Assembly: GCA_013002925.1 (NCBI GenBank)
Contig: JABDLQ010000086.1
Coordinates: forward strand, 1 to 7,157
Length of the DNA: 7,157 nucleotides
Direction: 5' to 3'
DNA from: Gammaproteobacteria bacterium
Lineage (GTDB): Bacteria; Pseudomonadota; Gammaproteobacteria; Steroidobacterales; SZUA-146
Shown here: one piece after another, positions 1-6,451 of the stretch
How positions within the stretch are numbered: position 1 is the stretch's first letter
Layout of the letters: each line of letters starts with the position of its first letter
Translations under genes and position numbers: made by a program
The notes under the pieces: generated by a model
The model's database searches: none
What the model saw: only the letters and a program-made list of their open reading frames with translations
What the model was told of the DNA's origin: nothing

Positions 1-800
1 TCCCTGCTCGTAAACAGGGTCGGAGGCAGGCGCCATACGACTTCTGATTCCGTCGCCTGGTCTTTGGGGTTGGCATTGATCTCACTGGCGTCGACATATT
101 CGAAACCGGCCTTTTCCATGAATGCCATGAGATCTGAAGTTTTCAGATATCCCCGGCTGCCGGTGGTTGATGCGGCGCTGGTATTTTCCGGTGCCCGATG
201 TTGCACGATCCCTACGATTCCGCCAAATTTGAGTACCCTGTAGGCGTCTGCCAAAGCGGCGGTCAGGAAACCACCATCGTTTTCAAAGCGATGGAGATTG
301 TGCAATGCGCGGATAAATAACACGGCATCCGCAGTGCCCGCCAGGTCTGCCGGCATGGCGCCAAATGCAAATGCGCGAACAGTAGCAGCGTCGCCCGAAC
401 TCCAGCCGCTCGCCTCGGCCGTCCAGTCTCTGACCCATGTTTCTTTGGCTTTGAGTTGTTCGTCGGTGAAAAACCCGAATTTGGGGTACATAGCCTGTGA
501 GTAATCGGCCCCAATCAGCATGCCCTCGCTACCAAGGTATGGTATCAATATTTTTGAATACCACCCGCCTCCCGGCAGCGCCTCAACCACGGTCATGCCC
601 GGTGCAATGCCAAAAAACTCCAGCGTTTCCCGCGGATGACGATATTGGAATCGGGCCTTTGTCTTCTCGGGTTGCGCGGCCAGTATTGCATCGAGACGAG
701 ACGCCTGAAAAGAAGTTAATGAGGAGTCTTTGCCAGAATAGGTGCTCGAGGTACAGCCAAGCACAAAAAATGCCGCTGCGATTATTAATGACATTTTCAT
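1..800 (-). CDS. Methyltransferase-like lipoprotein (COG4798 type), 3' end beyond window
   Basis: The frame is open from the ATG at 800 to the window edge, giving 266 residues with no stop, so the C-terminus (probably a few tens of residues) is missing. The start is supported by GGAG eight bases upstream of the ATG. Residues 1-16 form a short hydrophobic signal ending in VLGC, a plausible lipobox with Cys16 as the lipidated residue; Thr at +2 would favour the outer membrane. The mature part looks like the predicted-methyltransferase family COG4798: a glycine-rich loop in a Rossmann-type context (VVEALPGGGWYSKIL, 71-85), an acidic residue at the end of the next strand (GADYS, 97-101), an ALHNLHRF segment (165-172), a YRVLKFGGIVGIVQH strand (187-201) and a conserved VWRLPPTL near the visible end (255-262). 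Substrate is unknown. The export signal is odd for a SAM-binding fold. The family assignment is from remembered motifs; catalysis is not demonstrated. Confidence 0.8.
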   Translation of the reverse strand, partial: MKMSLIIAAAFFVLGCTSSTYSGKDSSLTSFQASRLDAILAAQPEKTKARFQYRHPRETLEFFGIAPGMTVVEALPGGGWYSKILIPYLGSEGMLIGADYSQAMYPKFGFFTDEQLKAKETWVRDWTAEASGWSSGDAATVRAFAFGAMPADLAGTADAVLFIRALHNLHRFENDGGFLTAALADAYRVLKFGGIVGIVQHRAPENTSAASTTGSRGYLKTSDLMAFMEKAGFEYVDASEINANPKDQATESEVVWRLPPTLFTSR

Positions 801-837
801 GGGTGCTGCTCCTGCTGATTAGTTGCTGAAGCCCCGC

Positions 838-843
838 ATTGTA
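838..843 (-). promoter_or_regulatory. Candidate -10 box for the methyltransferase-like lipoprotein gene
   Basis: Read on the minus strand, the hexamer is TACAAT (one mismatch from TATAAT), ending 37 bases before the ATG at 800, which is a sensible leader length. No good -35 hexamer is visible at 16-18 bases (the sequence there is CGTTAC-like), so it is weak or needs an activator. The dyad at 867-886 lies just upstream. Confidence 0.3.
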
Positions 844-866
844 CCTGATTTTGACCGCCGGTAACG

Positions 867-886
867 GGACTGTCCTGGTACAGTCC
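867..886. repeat. Inverted repeat, 7-bp arms
   Basis: GGACTGT (867-873) and ACAGTCC (880-886) are perfect reverse complements separated by CCTGGT. There is no following T-run on either strand, so it is not an intrinsic terminator. It sits upstream of the candidate -10 box of the minus-strand lipoprotein gene, where an operator or activator site would be expected. The function is inferred from position only. Confidence 0.45.
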
Positions 887-958
887 AGTCCTGCCGGGAC
901 GTCATCAGGCGCCAGCCATGAATCATAATTGGAGTTGCCGTATCGCCAGCGGCGCGTG

Positions 959-986
959 AGCGGCGGACCGTCAGCGGCGGACAGTC
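959..986. repeat. Tandem 14-bp direct repeat, two copies
   Basis: Two adjacent copies, AGCGGCGGACCGTC (959-972) and AGCGGCGGACAGTC (973-986), match at 13 of 14 positions. They lie in the divergent intergenic region about 130 bases upstream of the Tag-like start. A partial third copy (AGCGGCG, 948-954) precedes them out of register. This may be a slippage duplication or paired protein-binding sites; the sequence does not decide. Confidence 0.6.
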
Positions 987-1115
987 ATCGTGACCGGGCA
1001 CCTGCCGCACCAGGTATTTCTGGTGTTATGCCGATTTAGTGTCATTCCTGTTTGAGGTACCTTGCACTACCATGGGCTATCGGTCAGCTCACGGGTTTCA
1101 CGCAGGAGACTTTTT

Positions 1116-1829
1116 ATGCAGAGTTTTGCCAAAGTGCAACAACGGGCAGAGCAGCGCAAGGGCGGCGCATCCGGACTGGAGAAACTCCTTCCTGAAGTTG
1201 CCAACCGGACACGATTGTCCACCATGACGGATGATCGATACCTTGCCATGATGACAAAGTGCATAAACCAGGCCGGCTTCAACTGGTCAGTTATCGAAAA
1301 GAAATGGCCGCAGTTCGAAGAAGCATTTTATGGATTTGACCCCGAAAATCTCGCGTATTTATCTGCAGAAAAATGGGAAGCTTATATGAGCGATGTCAGG
1401 GTCGTACGCAACTGGCAGAAAATTTCCGCACTTCGGGACAATGTTGGTTTTTTAAGGGAAGTTTCCGCCGAGCACAACGGTTTTGGGCGCTTCCTGGCCG
1501 GCTGGCCACCGAGCGATCAGGTGGGGCTGATGCGATTTCTGAAAAAGCGGGGTCACCGTCTGGGCGGGGCGACGAGCCAGTGGTTCCTGCGCCGGGTGGG
1601 TAAGGACGGTTATATTTTGACTGGTGATGTGATCGACGCGTTGCAAAACGCCGGTGTGGATATTCATGATCAACCGACCAGTCAGGCGGACCTGCGGCGT
1701 GTGCAACAGGCATTCAATCAGTGGCACGAGGAGACGGGTTTGTCCTATACGCACCTGAGCAAAATCGCCGCGTACTCGATGGGCACGAATCATGATAGTG
1801 ACTTTATCATTGCCCAAATCAATGCCTGA
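1116..1829 (+). CDS. DNA-3-methyladenine glycosylase I (Tag)-like protein
   Basis: The protein is 237 residues. The ATG at 1116 is chosen over the in-frame ATG at 1062 because AGGAG lies seven bases upstream of it and family similarity begins there (MQSF...ARKGG-like N-terminus). It belongs to the Tag/Adenine_glyco branch of the HhH-GPD superfamily, which flips out alkylated bases and cleaves the N-glycosidic bond in base excision repair. Tag-like signatures are QAGFNW (52-57), FEEAFYGFDPENLA (67-80), VRVVRNWQKISALRDN (94-109) and LKKRGHRLGGAT (142-153, hairpin region). Oddities: the Zn-binding Cys/His ligands of E. coli Tag are absent, Cys49 aligns with the Tag active-site Glu38, and a GGATSQWFLRR...TGDV stretch (150-172) places Asp171 where AlkA-type enzymes have their catalytic Asp. 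It therefore looks like a divergent subfamily, and substrate specificity may differ from 3-methyladenine. It is convergent with the AlkA-like gene, 84 bases away. Confidence 0.82.
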   Translation: MQSFAKVQQRAEQRKGGASGLEKLLPEVANRTRLSTMTDDRYLAMMTKCINQAGFNWSVIEKKWPQFEEAFYGFDPENLAYLSAEKWEAYMSDVRVVRNWQKISALRDNVGFLREVSAEHNGFGRFLAGWPPSDQVGLMRFLKKRGHRLGGATSQWFLRRVGKDGYILTGDVIDALQNAGVDIHDQPTSQADLRRVQQAFNQWHEETGLSYTHLSKIAAYSMGTNHDSDFIIAQINA

Positions 1830-1913
1830 ACGTCGGGTCTTGATCCTGTGTTCTTTTGTATGAGCAGCGCTGTCGGTGTCTGATGTTGTAGACTACAGGT
1901 CTGCGGTCGGGTA

Positions 1914-2570
1914 TCAGCTGCGCCGCAGGTAATGCAGCCAACAGACACGGACCGCCAGGCTGCGCCACGGCTGCCAGCGTTGTGCAAAGCTCTGTTGCAC
2001 ATCATCCTCGTCAGGCACAGTGGGCAATTGATCTGCAATCCGCTCAAGTTCTGCGGCGTACAGTTCGCGCATGGCAACGCGCAATGCCAGGTCTCCGCGT
2101 GGCCAGATGTCGCGGTGTTTGAGCGCCATCAGTAAATAGACGTTGGCTGTCCATGGACCAATGCCGGTGATGCTGGTGAGTTCAGCACGGGCCGTGGCGG
2201 TGGCGCGTGTGTGCAGGCGGTGCAGGGCGAGCGTGCCATCGATAATCGCTTGTGCCAGGACCCTGGCATAACGTGCTTTTTGACGACTGAACCCGGCTTG
2301 TTTTAATTGTGCATCTGACAGGGCCAGCAGGTGGGCCGGAGTGACTCTGGGCACCTGCGCACGCAGTTTTTGCATGACTGCCCGCGCCGACGCCAGTGAG
2401 ACTTGCTGTTCCAGGATGATATGCAGCAGCGCTGAAAACCCCGGCCGTCGCAGCCACATGGGCGGATCGCCCCATCTGTCAACAACCGTATCCAGGGTCG
2501 CATCACGGCGGCGCAACCAGCGCAACCCGTGTTGATAATGCAGGCGGTCCCTGATCAGGTTAGCGCGCAT
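1914..2570 (-). CDS. AlkA-type HhH-GPD DNA glycosylase (DNA-3-methyladenine glycosylase II family)
   Basis: This 218-residue soluble enzyme should excise alkylated purines such as 3-methyladenine. Visible features are the QQVSLASA segment (55-62), the helix-hairpin-helix LTSITGIGPWTA (131-142) that grips the DNA backbone, the catalytic-loop motif WPRGDL (156-161) with Asp160 as the expected catalytic residue, and the C-terminal PWRSLAVRVCWLHY (201-214) typical of the family. At 218 residues it is shorter than E. coli AlkA (282) and begins close to the catalytic fold, so it lacks AlkA's N-terminal domain and resembles the short Mag1-like forms. The ATG at 2570 has GGAG five bases upstream. It lies 43 bases downstream of the AbgT-family gene on the same strand with no terminator between, so co-transcription is likely. 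No Ada-box or other regulatory site could be identified. Confidence 0.9.
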   Translation of the reverse strand: MRANLIRDRLHYQHGLRWLRRRDATLDTVVDRWGDPPMWLRRPGFSALLHIILEQQVSLASARAVMQKLRAQVPRVTPAHLLALSDAQLKQAGFSRQKARYARVLAQAIIDGTLALHRLHTRATATARAELTSITGIGPWTANVYLLMALKHRDIWPRGDLALRVAMRELYAAELERIADQLPTVPDEDDVQQSFAQRWQPWRSLAVRVCWLHYLRRS

Positions 2571-2613
2571 CCATACTCCGCTCAGCAGCGTGTGCTAACG
2601 GCGTGACGGGCAT

Positions 2614-4161
2614 TTAGCCTGCTGGGTAAACATAGCTCGCACCAAACCCGAGCGGCAGGCCTGTTGCCCAGTACAGCAAAAGAAAAATCGTCCATAACAC
2701 TAAGAATGTCACAGAGTAAGGCAGCATCATCGCCGTCACCGTGCCAATCCCCGTGGTGGTGACATAGCGCTGGCAAAACACCACAACCAGTGGAAAGTAG
2801 GGCATCAGCGGGGTAATGATATTAGTACTGGAATCACCAATGCGATAGGCGGCCTGTGCAAGGTCCGGCGAAATCCCCAGCTGCATGAGCATGGGCAGAA
2901 AAATCGGCGCAAGCAATGCCCACTTGGCAGATGCGGAACCGACGAACAGGTTGATAAGACCGGTCAGAAAAATAATCCCGACGATCGTGATGCCGCTGGG
3001 CAATGCCATTGCCTTGAGCGCAGCGGCTCCATTGACGGCAAGCAGCACGCCCAGGTTCGAGTGATTGAACGCATAGATAAACTGTGCAATAAAAAACATG
3101 ATGACCAGGTAATAGCCCATGCCGTGCATCGCCTTGCTCATGCCGTCGATCATGTCACGCGAACTTTTTACGGTGCCGGCAATGATTCCATACACTACGC
3201 CCGGCAGCAGGAACCCAAGGAAGATCAGGGGCACGATAGAACCCATCAGCGGTGAACCGGCCGAAGCGAGTCCGCCGTCAGGCGCCCGCCATGCCGAGCC
3301 TTCCGGCAGTGCGGTACCTACCATGATCGCGACGCCAATCAGCATGGCAAACAGGGCGCCCCACAATGCGCGCTTTTCTTTTCTTTGCAAGGGCGCCATG
3401 CTGGGCAGATCCTCAAGATCGCCATCGAGTTCGTTGGCCTGCAAACGTGGCTCCACAATTTTATCGGTGATCAGCCAGCCCAGTGTCACGATCAGCAATG
3501 TGGACGCGGTCGTGAAAAAATAGTTGTTGAGTGGATTGAGCACAATAGCGGCATCCAGAACGCGCGCGCCCTCCTGGGAAATTCCCTGCAACATCGGATC
3601 CAGTGCGGAGGGCACAAAGTTAGCTGAAAACCCTCCTGATACTCCGGCAAATGCGGCCGCTATTCCGGCCAGTGGATGCCTCCCCGCCGCATAAAAAATC
3701 ACACCGCCCAGCGGGATCACGAGCACGTAGCCAGCGTCGACCGCAGAATGGCTCATGATTCCTACCAGGATGACCATCGGTGTGAGCAGCCATTTTGCCG
3801 TAACCGCCATGACCGCACGCAGCCCGGCATTGATAAAGCCGGTGTGTTCTGCAACACCAATGCCGAGCATTGCCACAAGTACGACGCCCACCGGATGAAA
3901 ATGGGTGAAGTTATTGACCATCGTGGTGAAAAAAGTCGTAAAGTTATTGCCCGCAAGCTGATTGCGAACGCGTACGGCTTCGCCACTGCGTGGATCAATC
4001 GATTCAAAGGAAATCCCAGACAGCAACCACGAGAGTATCCAGACGATAAACAGCAACGCGATAAACAGCATTGCCGGATCCGGTAATTTATTACCAACGC
4101 GTTCGACCGCTGCCAACGCTCGTGCGATCCGGCTCGTTTGAATCTCTTCGGCTGCAGGCAT
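2614..4161 (-). CDS. AbgT-family inner-membrane transporter
   Basis: The protein is 515 residues, close to E. coli AbgT (508), and very hydrophobic, with segments at about 31-50, 90-110, 125-158, 212-232, 264-282, 305-330, 348-368, 388-408, 414-428 and 476-500. The open frame extends upstream to 4329, but the ATG at 4161 is preferred: GGGGAG lies five bases upstream and the family N-terminus (VERVGNKLPDPAMLF, 19-33) follows. AbgT itself imports p-aminobenzoyl-glutamate, while the homologues YdaH and MtrF are reported as exporters of sulfonamide antimetabolites. Residues reported as functional in A. borkumensis YdaH (Asn390, Trp400, Pro418, Arg426, Asp429) match here with the same spacing: Asn404, Trp414, Pro432, Arg440 and Asp443, within NLFVGSASAKW and YRIGDSSTNIITPLMPYFPL. 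Family membership is firm; substrate and direction of transport cannot be told. It probably heads a two-gene unit with the downstream glycosylase. Confidence 0.93.
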   Translation of the reverse strand: MPAAEEIQTSRIARALAAVERVGNKLPDPAMLFIALLFIVWILSWLLSGISFESIDPRSGEAVRVRNQLAGNNFTTFFTTMVNNFTHFHPVGVVLVAMLGIGVAEHTGFINAGLRAVMAVTAKWLLTPMVILVGIMSHSAVDAGYVLVIPLGGVIFYAAGRHPLAGIAAAFAGVSGGFSANFVPSALDPMLQGISQEGARVLDAAIVLNPLNNYFFTTASTLLIVTLGWLITDKIVEPRLQANELDGDLEDLPSMAPLQRKEKRALWGALFAMLIGVAIMVGTALPEGSAWRAPDGGLASAGSPLMGSIVPLIFLGFLLPGVVYGIIAGTVKSSRDMIDGMSKAMHGMGYYLVIMFFIAQFIYAFNHSNLGVLLAVNGAAALKAMALPSGITIVGIIFLTGLINLFVGSASAKWALLAPIFLPMLMQLGISPDLAQAAYRIGDSSTNIITPLMPYFPLVVVFCQRYVTTTGIGTVTAMMLPYSVTFLVLWTIFLLLYWATGLPLGFGASYVYPAG

Positions 4162-4195
4162 GTTTACTCCCCGTGTGATGATCGTGGTGGGAGGG

Positions 4196-4201
4196 AGTAT
4201 A
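4196..4201 (-). promoter_or_regulatory. Candidate -10 box for the AbgT-family gene
   Basis: Minus-strand TATACT (5 of 6 matches to TATAAT) ends 34 bases before the ATG at 4161, implying a leader of roughly 28 bases. The sequence about 17 bases upstream (CAGGGC-like) is a poor -35, so the call rests on the -10 and its position in the 150-base divergent gap. Confidence 0.4.
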
Positions 4202-4311
4202 CCCCATTTGTCGACGGCGCCCTGTGGCTGCGGTACATTGCGCGCACTGCAGGCGTTCGAACCGGTCCTGTCATCAAAAATGGTCATTGCACCCGACACA
4301 ATGCGACGAGT

Positions 4312-5547
4312 ATGAAAAATCTGCTGCAAAAAGAATGGCGACTGATTTTGTTTGGTTTTGTTATGACGTTCTGGTCAGCACCCGGGCAAACATTTTTTAT
4401 CGCGTTGTTCAGTGGTGAGTTACGCAGGGAGCTGGGTCTTGGTCATGGCGATTTTGGGTTGCTGTATTCGCTGGCAACATTGCTGAGCGCCGTGGTGATT
4501 ATCTGGAGTGGCGCACTCATCGATCGTGTTGATCTACGCAGATTTTCGCTGACAATTATCGTCGGCCTTGCGTTGGGGTGTGCTGCGTTCTCGATTAGCC
4601 ATAGCACCCTGGCACTGGTCATCAGCCTGTTTTTATTACGCCACTTCGGTCAGGGGTTGATGTTTTTGAGTGCTTCGACGACCGTTGTGCGCTATCTGCA
4701 GGCTGATCACGGCAAAGCCAACGCAATCAGCAGTATGGGTTACTCACTGTCCGAGGCGGTTATGCCCAAACTGCTGGTTATCACGATTGCATTGGTTGGC
4801 TGGCGACTGACCTGGCAGGCAGCGGCGACGGTATTGCTGTTCGTCGTCGCGCCAGCGACCATCTACCTGATGAAAAATCATCACCAGCGTCACCGCCGTT
4901 TCCTGGACGAGCTTTACGAGCAAACTTCGGTACCATCCCCGGCGACCCGGCGGCAATGGCAGCGATCGCAGGTCTTGCGCGATCCACGATTTTATCTGTT
5001 TTTACCCAGCCTCATGGCACAAACGATCCTGTTTACCGGGTTTATTTTTCATCAGGTGCATCTGGTTGACAGCAAAGGCTGGGAATTATCCGACTGGACG
5101 GCATATTTCGCTCTGTATGCAGGCGTCGCAATCACCATGAAGTTTGCCAGTGGCTACCTGGTGGATCGTTTCAGCGCGACAGGTCTGCTGCCACTGCACA
5201 CCCTGCCCCTGGGCATCGCCATGTTTTTGTTAGCCGGGTCAGATGAGGCCTGGGTAGCGCCGGTTTTTCTGATGCTGCTGGCTCTGACATCCGGGATGCA
5301 GGCGACGCTGACAACACCGTTTCTCGCTGAGCAATACGGCAATCGCCATCTCGGGGCGATTAAATCCATGTTGTCCGCAGTCAGTGTGTTCATGTCTGCA
5401 CTGTCACCGTTCGCAATGGGCTGGATGATTGATCATGGCATCACGCTGAGTCAGCAGGCGCGCGTTGCCGCCGTTTATACGTTGATTGCCATTGCAATGG
5501 CAGGGGTCGGCTACCTGCTGAGTCCGCGATCGTCGCGGCCGGGATAG
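4312..5547 (+). CDS. Major facilitator superfamily (MFS) transporter
   Basis: The protein is 411 residues with about twelve hydrophobic segments in two halves separated by a basic, hydrophilic loop (about 188-224, rich in His, Arg and Gln), the standard MFS plan. The cytoplasmic loop between helices 2 and 3 carries a motif-A-like GALIDRVDLRR (67-77), with a second-half echo GYLVDRFSATG (281-291). The N-terminal helix FGFVMTFWSAPGQTFFIALF (14-33) is characteristic of a group of proteobacterial MFS proteins of unassigned substrate. The frame is open from 4138, but the first 58 codons overlap the divergent abgT start and look non-coding; the ATG at 4312 begins just before helix 1. It has no clear Shine-Dalgarno (only GAG one base away), so start confidence is moderate. 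It is divergent from the AbgT gene and convergent with the flavoprotein gene. The substrate cannot be inferred. Confidence 0.88.
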   Translation: MKNLLQKEWRLILFGFVMTFWSAPGQTFFIALFSGELRRELGLGHGDFGLLYSLATLLSAVVIIWSGALIDRVDLRRFSLTIIVGLALGCAAFSISHSTLALVISLFLLRHFGQGLMFLSASTTVVRYLQADHGKANAISSMGYSLSEAVMPKLLVITIALVGWRLTWQAAATVLLFVVAPATIYLMKNHHQRHRRFLDELYEQTSVPSPATRRQWQRSQVLRDPRFYLFLPSLMAQTILFTGFIFHQVHLVDSKGWELSDWTAYFALYAGVAITMKFASGYLVDRFSATGLLPLHTLPLGIAMFLLAGSDEAWVAPVFLMLLALTSGMQATLTTPFLAEQYGNRHLGAIKSMLSAVSVFMSALSPFAMGWMIDHGITLSQQARVAAVYTLIAIAMAGVGYLLSPRSSRPG

Positions 5548-5661
5548 GTATCGGGACAACGTGTTGCCTGCACGCCGGTGCCAGTTGTCGGGACACGGAA
5601 CAGTGCACGCCGCAGCGTCGTGGTGACGGGTATCTTCCCGATAGCAATCAGTGTCACGTGT

Positions 5662-6234
5662 TCAGGAGTGGACCGTAGTGTTGATCAGTGCCTTTACGAC
5701 ATTTCGCAGCCGTGTCAGTGTGCCCTCATCAACGTACCGGCCCGCTTCGATTTTCTTGTGGGCAGCGGCGACGGTGAGCTGGCTGGCGACGACAGTAACG
5801 CCAATACTGGACAACATTGTACGTAGATGCGCCAGTACCCGAACACCACCAAAGCTACCCGGGGACGCAGCTACCAGCGCGGCAACCTTACCGCTGTAGG
5901 CGGACAGCGGTGCCTCTTGCTCGGTGTGTACGCGGGACACCCAATCCAGCGTGTTTTTGAGTAAAGGGGGAATAGAGCTGTTGTATTCCGGCGAAGCAAT
6001 AAATAAGCCGTCGTGTGAATAGAACAGCTCCTTCAGCCGGATCGCATTGGCCGGTAACGACTGTTCAGCTTCAAGATCCCCGTTGTAAATCGGCATCTCA
6101 AAATCAGCCAGATCGATAAATGTAGCATGAGCGCCGAGCTCCACGGCGATTTCAGACGCCTGTTTTGCCAGCTGTTTGTTAAGCGATGCGGTGCGCGAAC
6201 TGCCAGCCAGAAATAGTAGTTTTCGGGACGCCAT
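5662..6234 (-). CDS. NADPH-dependent FMN reductase-like flavoprotein
   Basis: This 190-residue flavodoxin-like protein belongs to the FMN_red family, which includes chromate/quinone reductases (ChrR/YieF) and azoreductases. These are soluble enzymes that use FMN and NAD(P)H to reduce quinones, azo dyes or metals. Evidence includes the N-terminal strand and FMN-phosphate loop LLFLAGSSRTASLNKQLA (6-23), DFEMPIYNGD (44-53), and the hallmark SPEYNSSIPPLLKNTLDWVSR (81-101), whose Pro-Glu-Tyr-Asn contacts the isoalloxazine. A third loop, ASPGSFGGVRVLAHLRTML (123-141), follows. The length fits the family. The ATG at 6234 is preferred over one at 6288 because AAGGAA lies five to six bases upstream and homology starts immediately after. 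It is transcribed alone, convergent with the MFS gene (114-base gap without a good terminator) and divergent from the DUF98 gene. The physiological substrate is unknown. Confidence 0.92.
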   Translation of the reverse strand: MASRKLLFLAGSSRTASLNKQLAKQASEIAVELGAHATFIDLADFEMPIYNGDLEAEQSLPANAIRLKELFYSHDGLFIASPEYNSSIPPLLKNTLDWVSRVHTEQEAPLSAYSGKVAALVAASPGSFGGVRVLAHLRTMLSSIGVTVVASQLTVAAAHKKIEAGRYVDEGTLTRLRNVVKALINTTVHS

Positions 6235-6297
6235 AGAAGTTCCTTGTGTCGGGTCGCATGCGGTCGGCCAGTACCGCGACAGTGCCATGGGTTCCGG

Positions 6298-6326
6298 ATT
6301 TTCCCTGAATCAACGGCATAGATCAA
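6298..6326 (-). promoter_or_regulatory. Candidate sigma70-like promoter of the flavoprotein gene
   Basis: On the minus strand, TTGATC (6326-6321) and GAAAAT (6303-6298) are 17 bases apart, each matching 4 of 6 consensus positions; the leader would be about 57 bases. A perfect TTGACA (6334-6329) lies eight bases further upstream but has no good -10 at 16-18 bases. The exact promoter is therefore uncertain. Confidence 0.3.
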
Positions 6327-6451
6327 TGTGTCAATTTGGGAAGGCGTGCTGCCAATAAATCACGTAAGATCAGGCGCTGTCGAAGTAGCCAGCCGGCCAA
6401 TACCCATCCGGCGCGGTGGCTTCACTTATCAATCAACAGACCAGGTAGAAC

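Larger units (their letters stand above)
801..1115. other. Intergenic region between divergent genes
   Basis: This 315-base gap separates the divergent methyltransferase-like and Tag-like genes and should carry both promoters. It contains a candidate minus-strand -10 box (838-843), a 7-bp dyad (867-886) and a 14-bp tandem duplication (959-986). Short frames here have no recognisable family, poor start contexts and no ribosome binding site of note, so I do not call a gene. I found no convincing plus-strand promoter; a TTGAGG at 1052-1057 has no decent -10 partner. Confidence 0.6.

Noticed and set aside
497..829. Plus-strand open frame of 110 codons
   Set aside because: Antisense to the methyltransferase-like gene, with no family resemblance and low-complexity Pro/Ser/Arg composition typical of a shadow frame.
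1886..1905. Possible terminator between the convergent glycosylase genes (TGTAG/CTACA, AGAC/GTCT)
   Set aside because: Stems are only 4-5 bp with tiny loops and no T-run on either strand.
3676..4086. Plus-strand open frame of 136 codons opposite the AbgT-family gene
   Set aside because: His/Arg/Gln-rich translation of the opposite strand of membrane-protein codons; a shadow, not a gene.
4138..4311. In-frame upstream extension of the MFS gene (58 codons)
   Set aside because: It overlaps the AbgT-family start, is hydrophilic and Cys/Arg-rich unlike the family N-terminus, and hydrophobic helix 1 begins just after the ATG at 4312.
4162..4329. In-frame upstream extension of the AbgT-family gene
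   Set aside because: The ATG at 4161 has a strong ribosome binding site and family length fits; the extension would run over the candidate promoter.
5555..5645. Possible terminator between the MFS and flavoprotein genes (GACAAC/GTTGTC; CGGG/CCCG)
   Set aside because: Arms are 4-6 bp with long or weak loops and no T-run; not better than chance.
6305..6334. Three TTGAY words upstream of the flavoprotein gene as an FNR/CRP-like site
   Set aside because: They are direct, unevenly spaced and do not form the TTGAT-N4-ATCAA palindrome.
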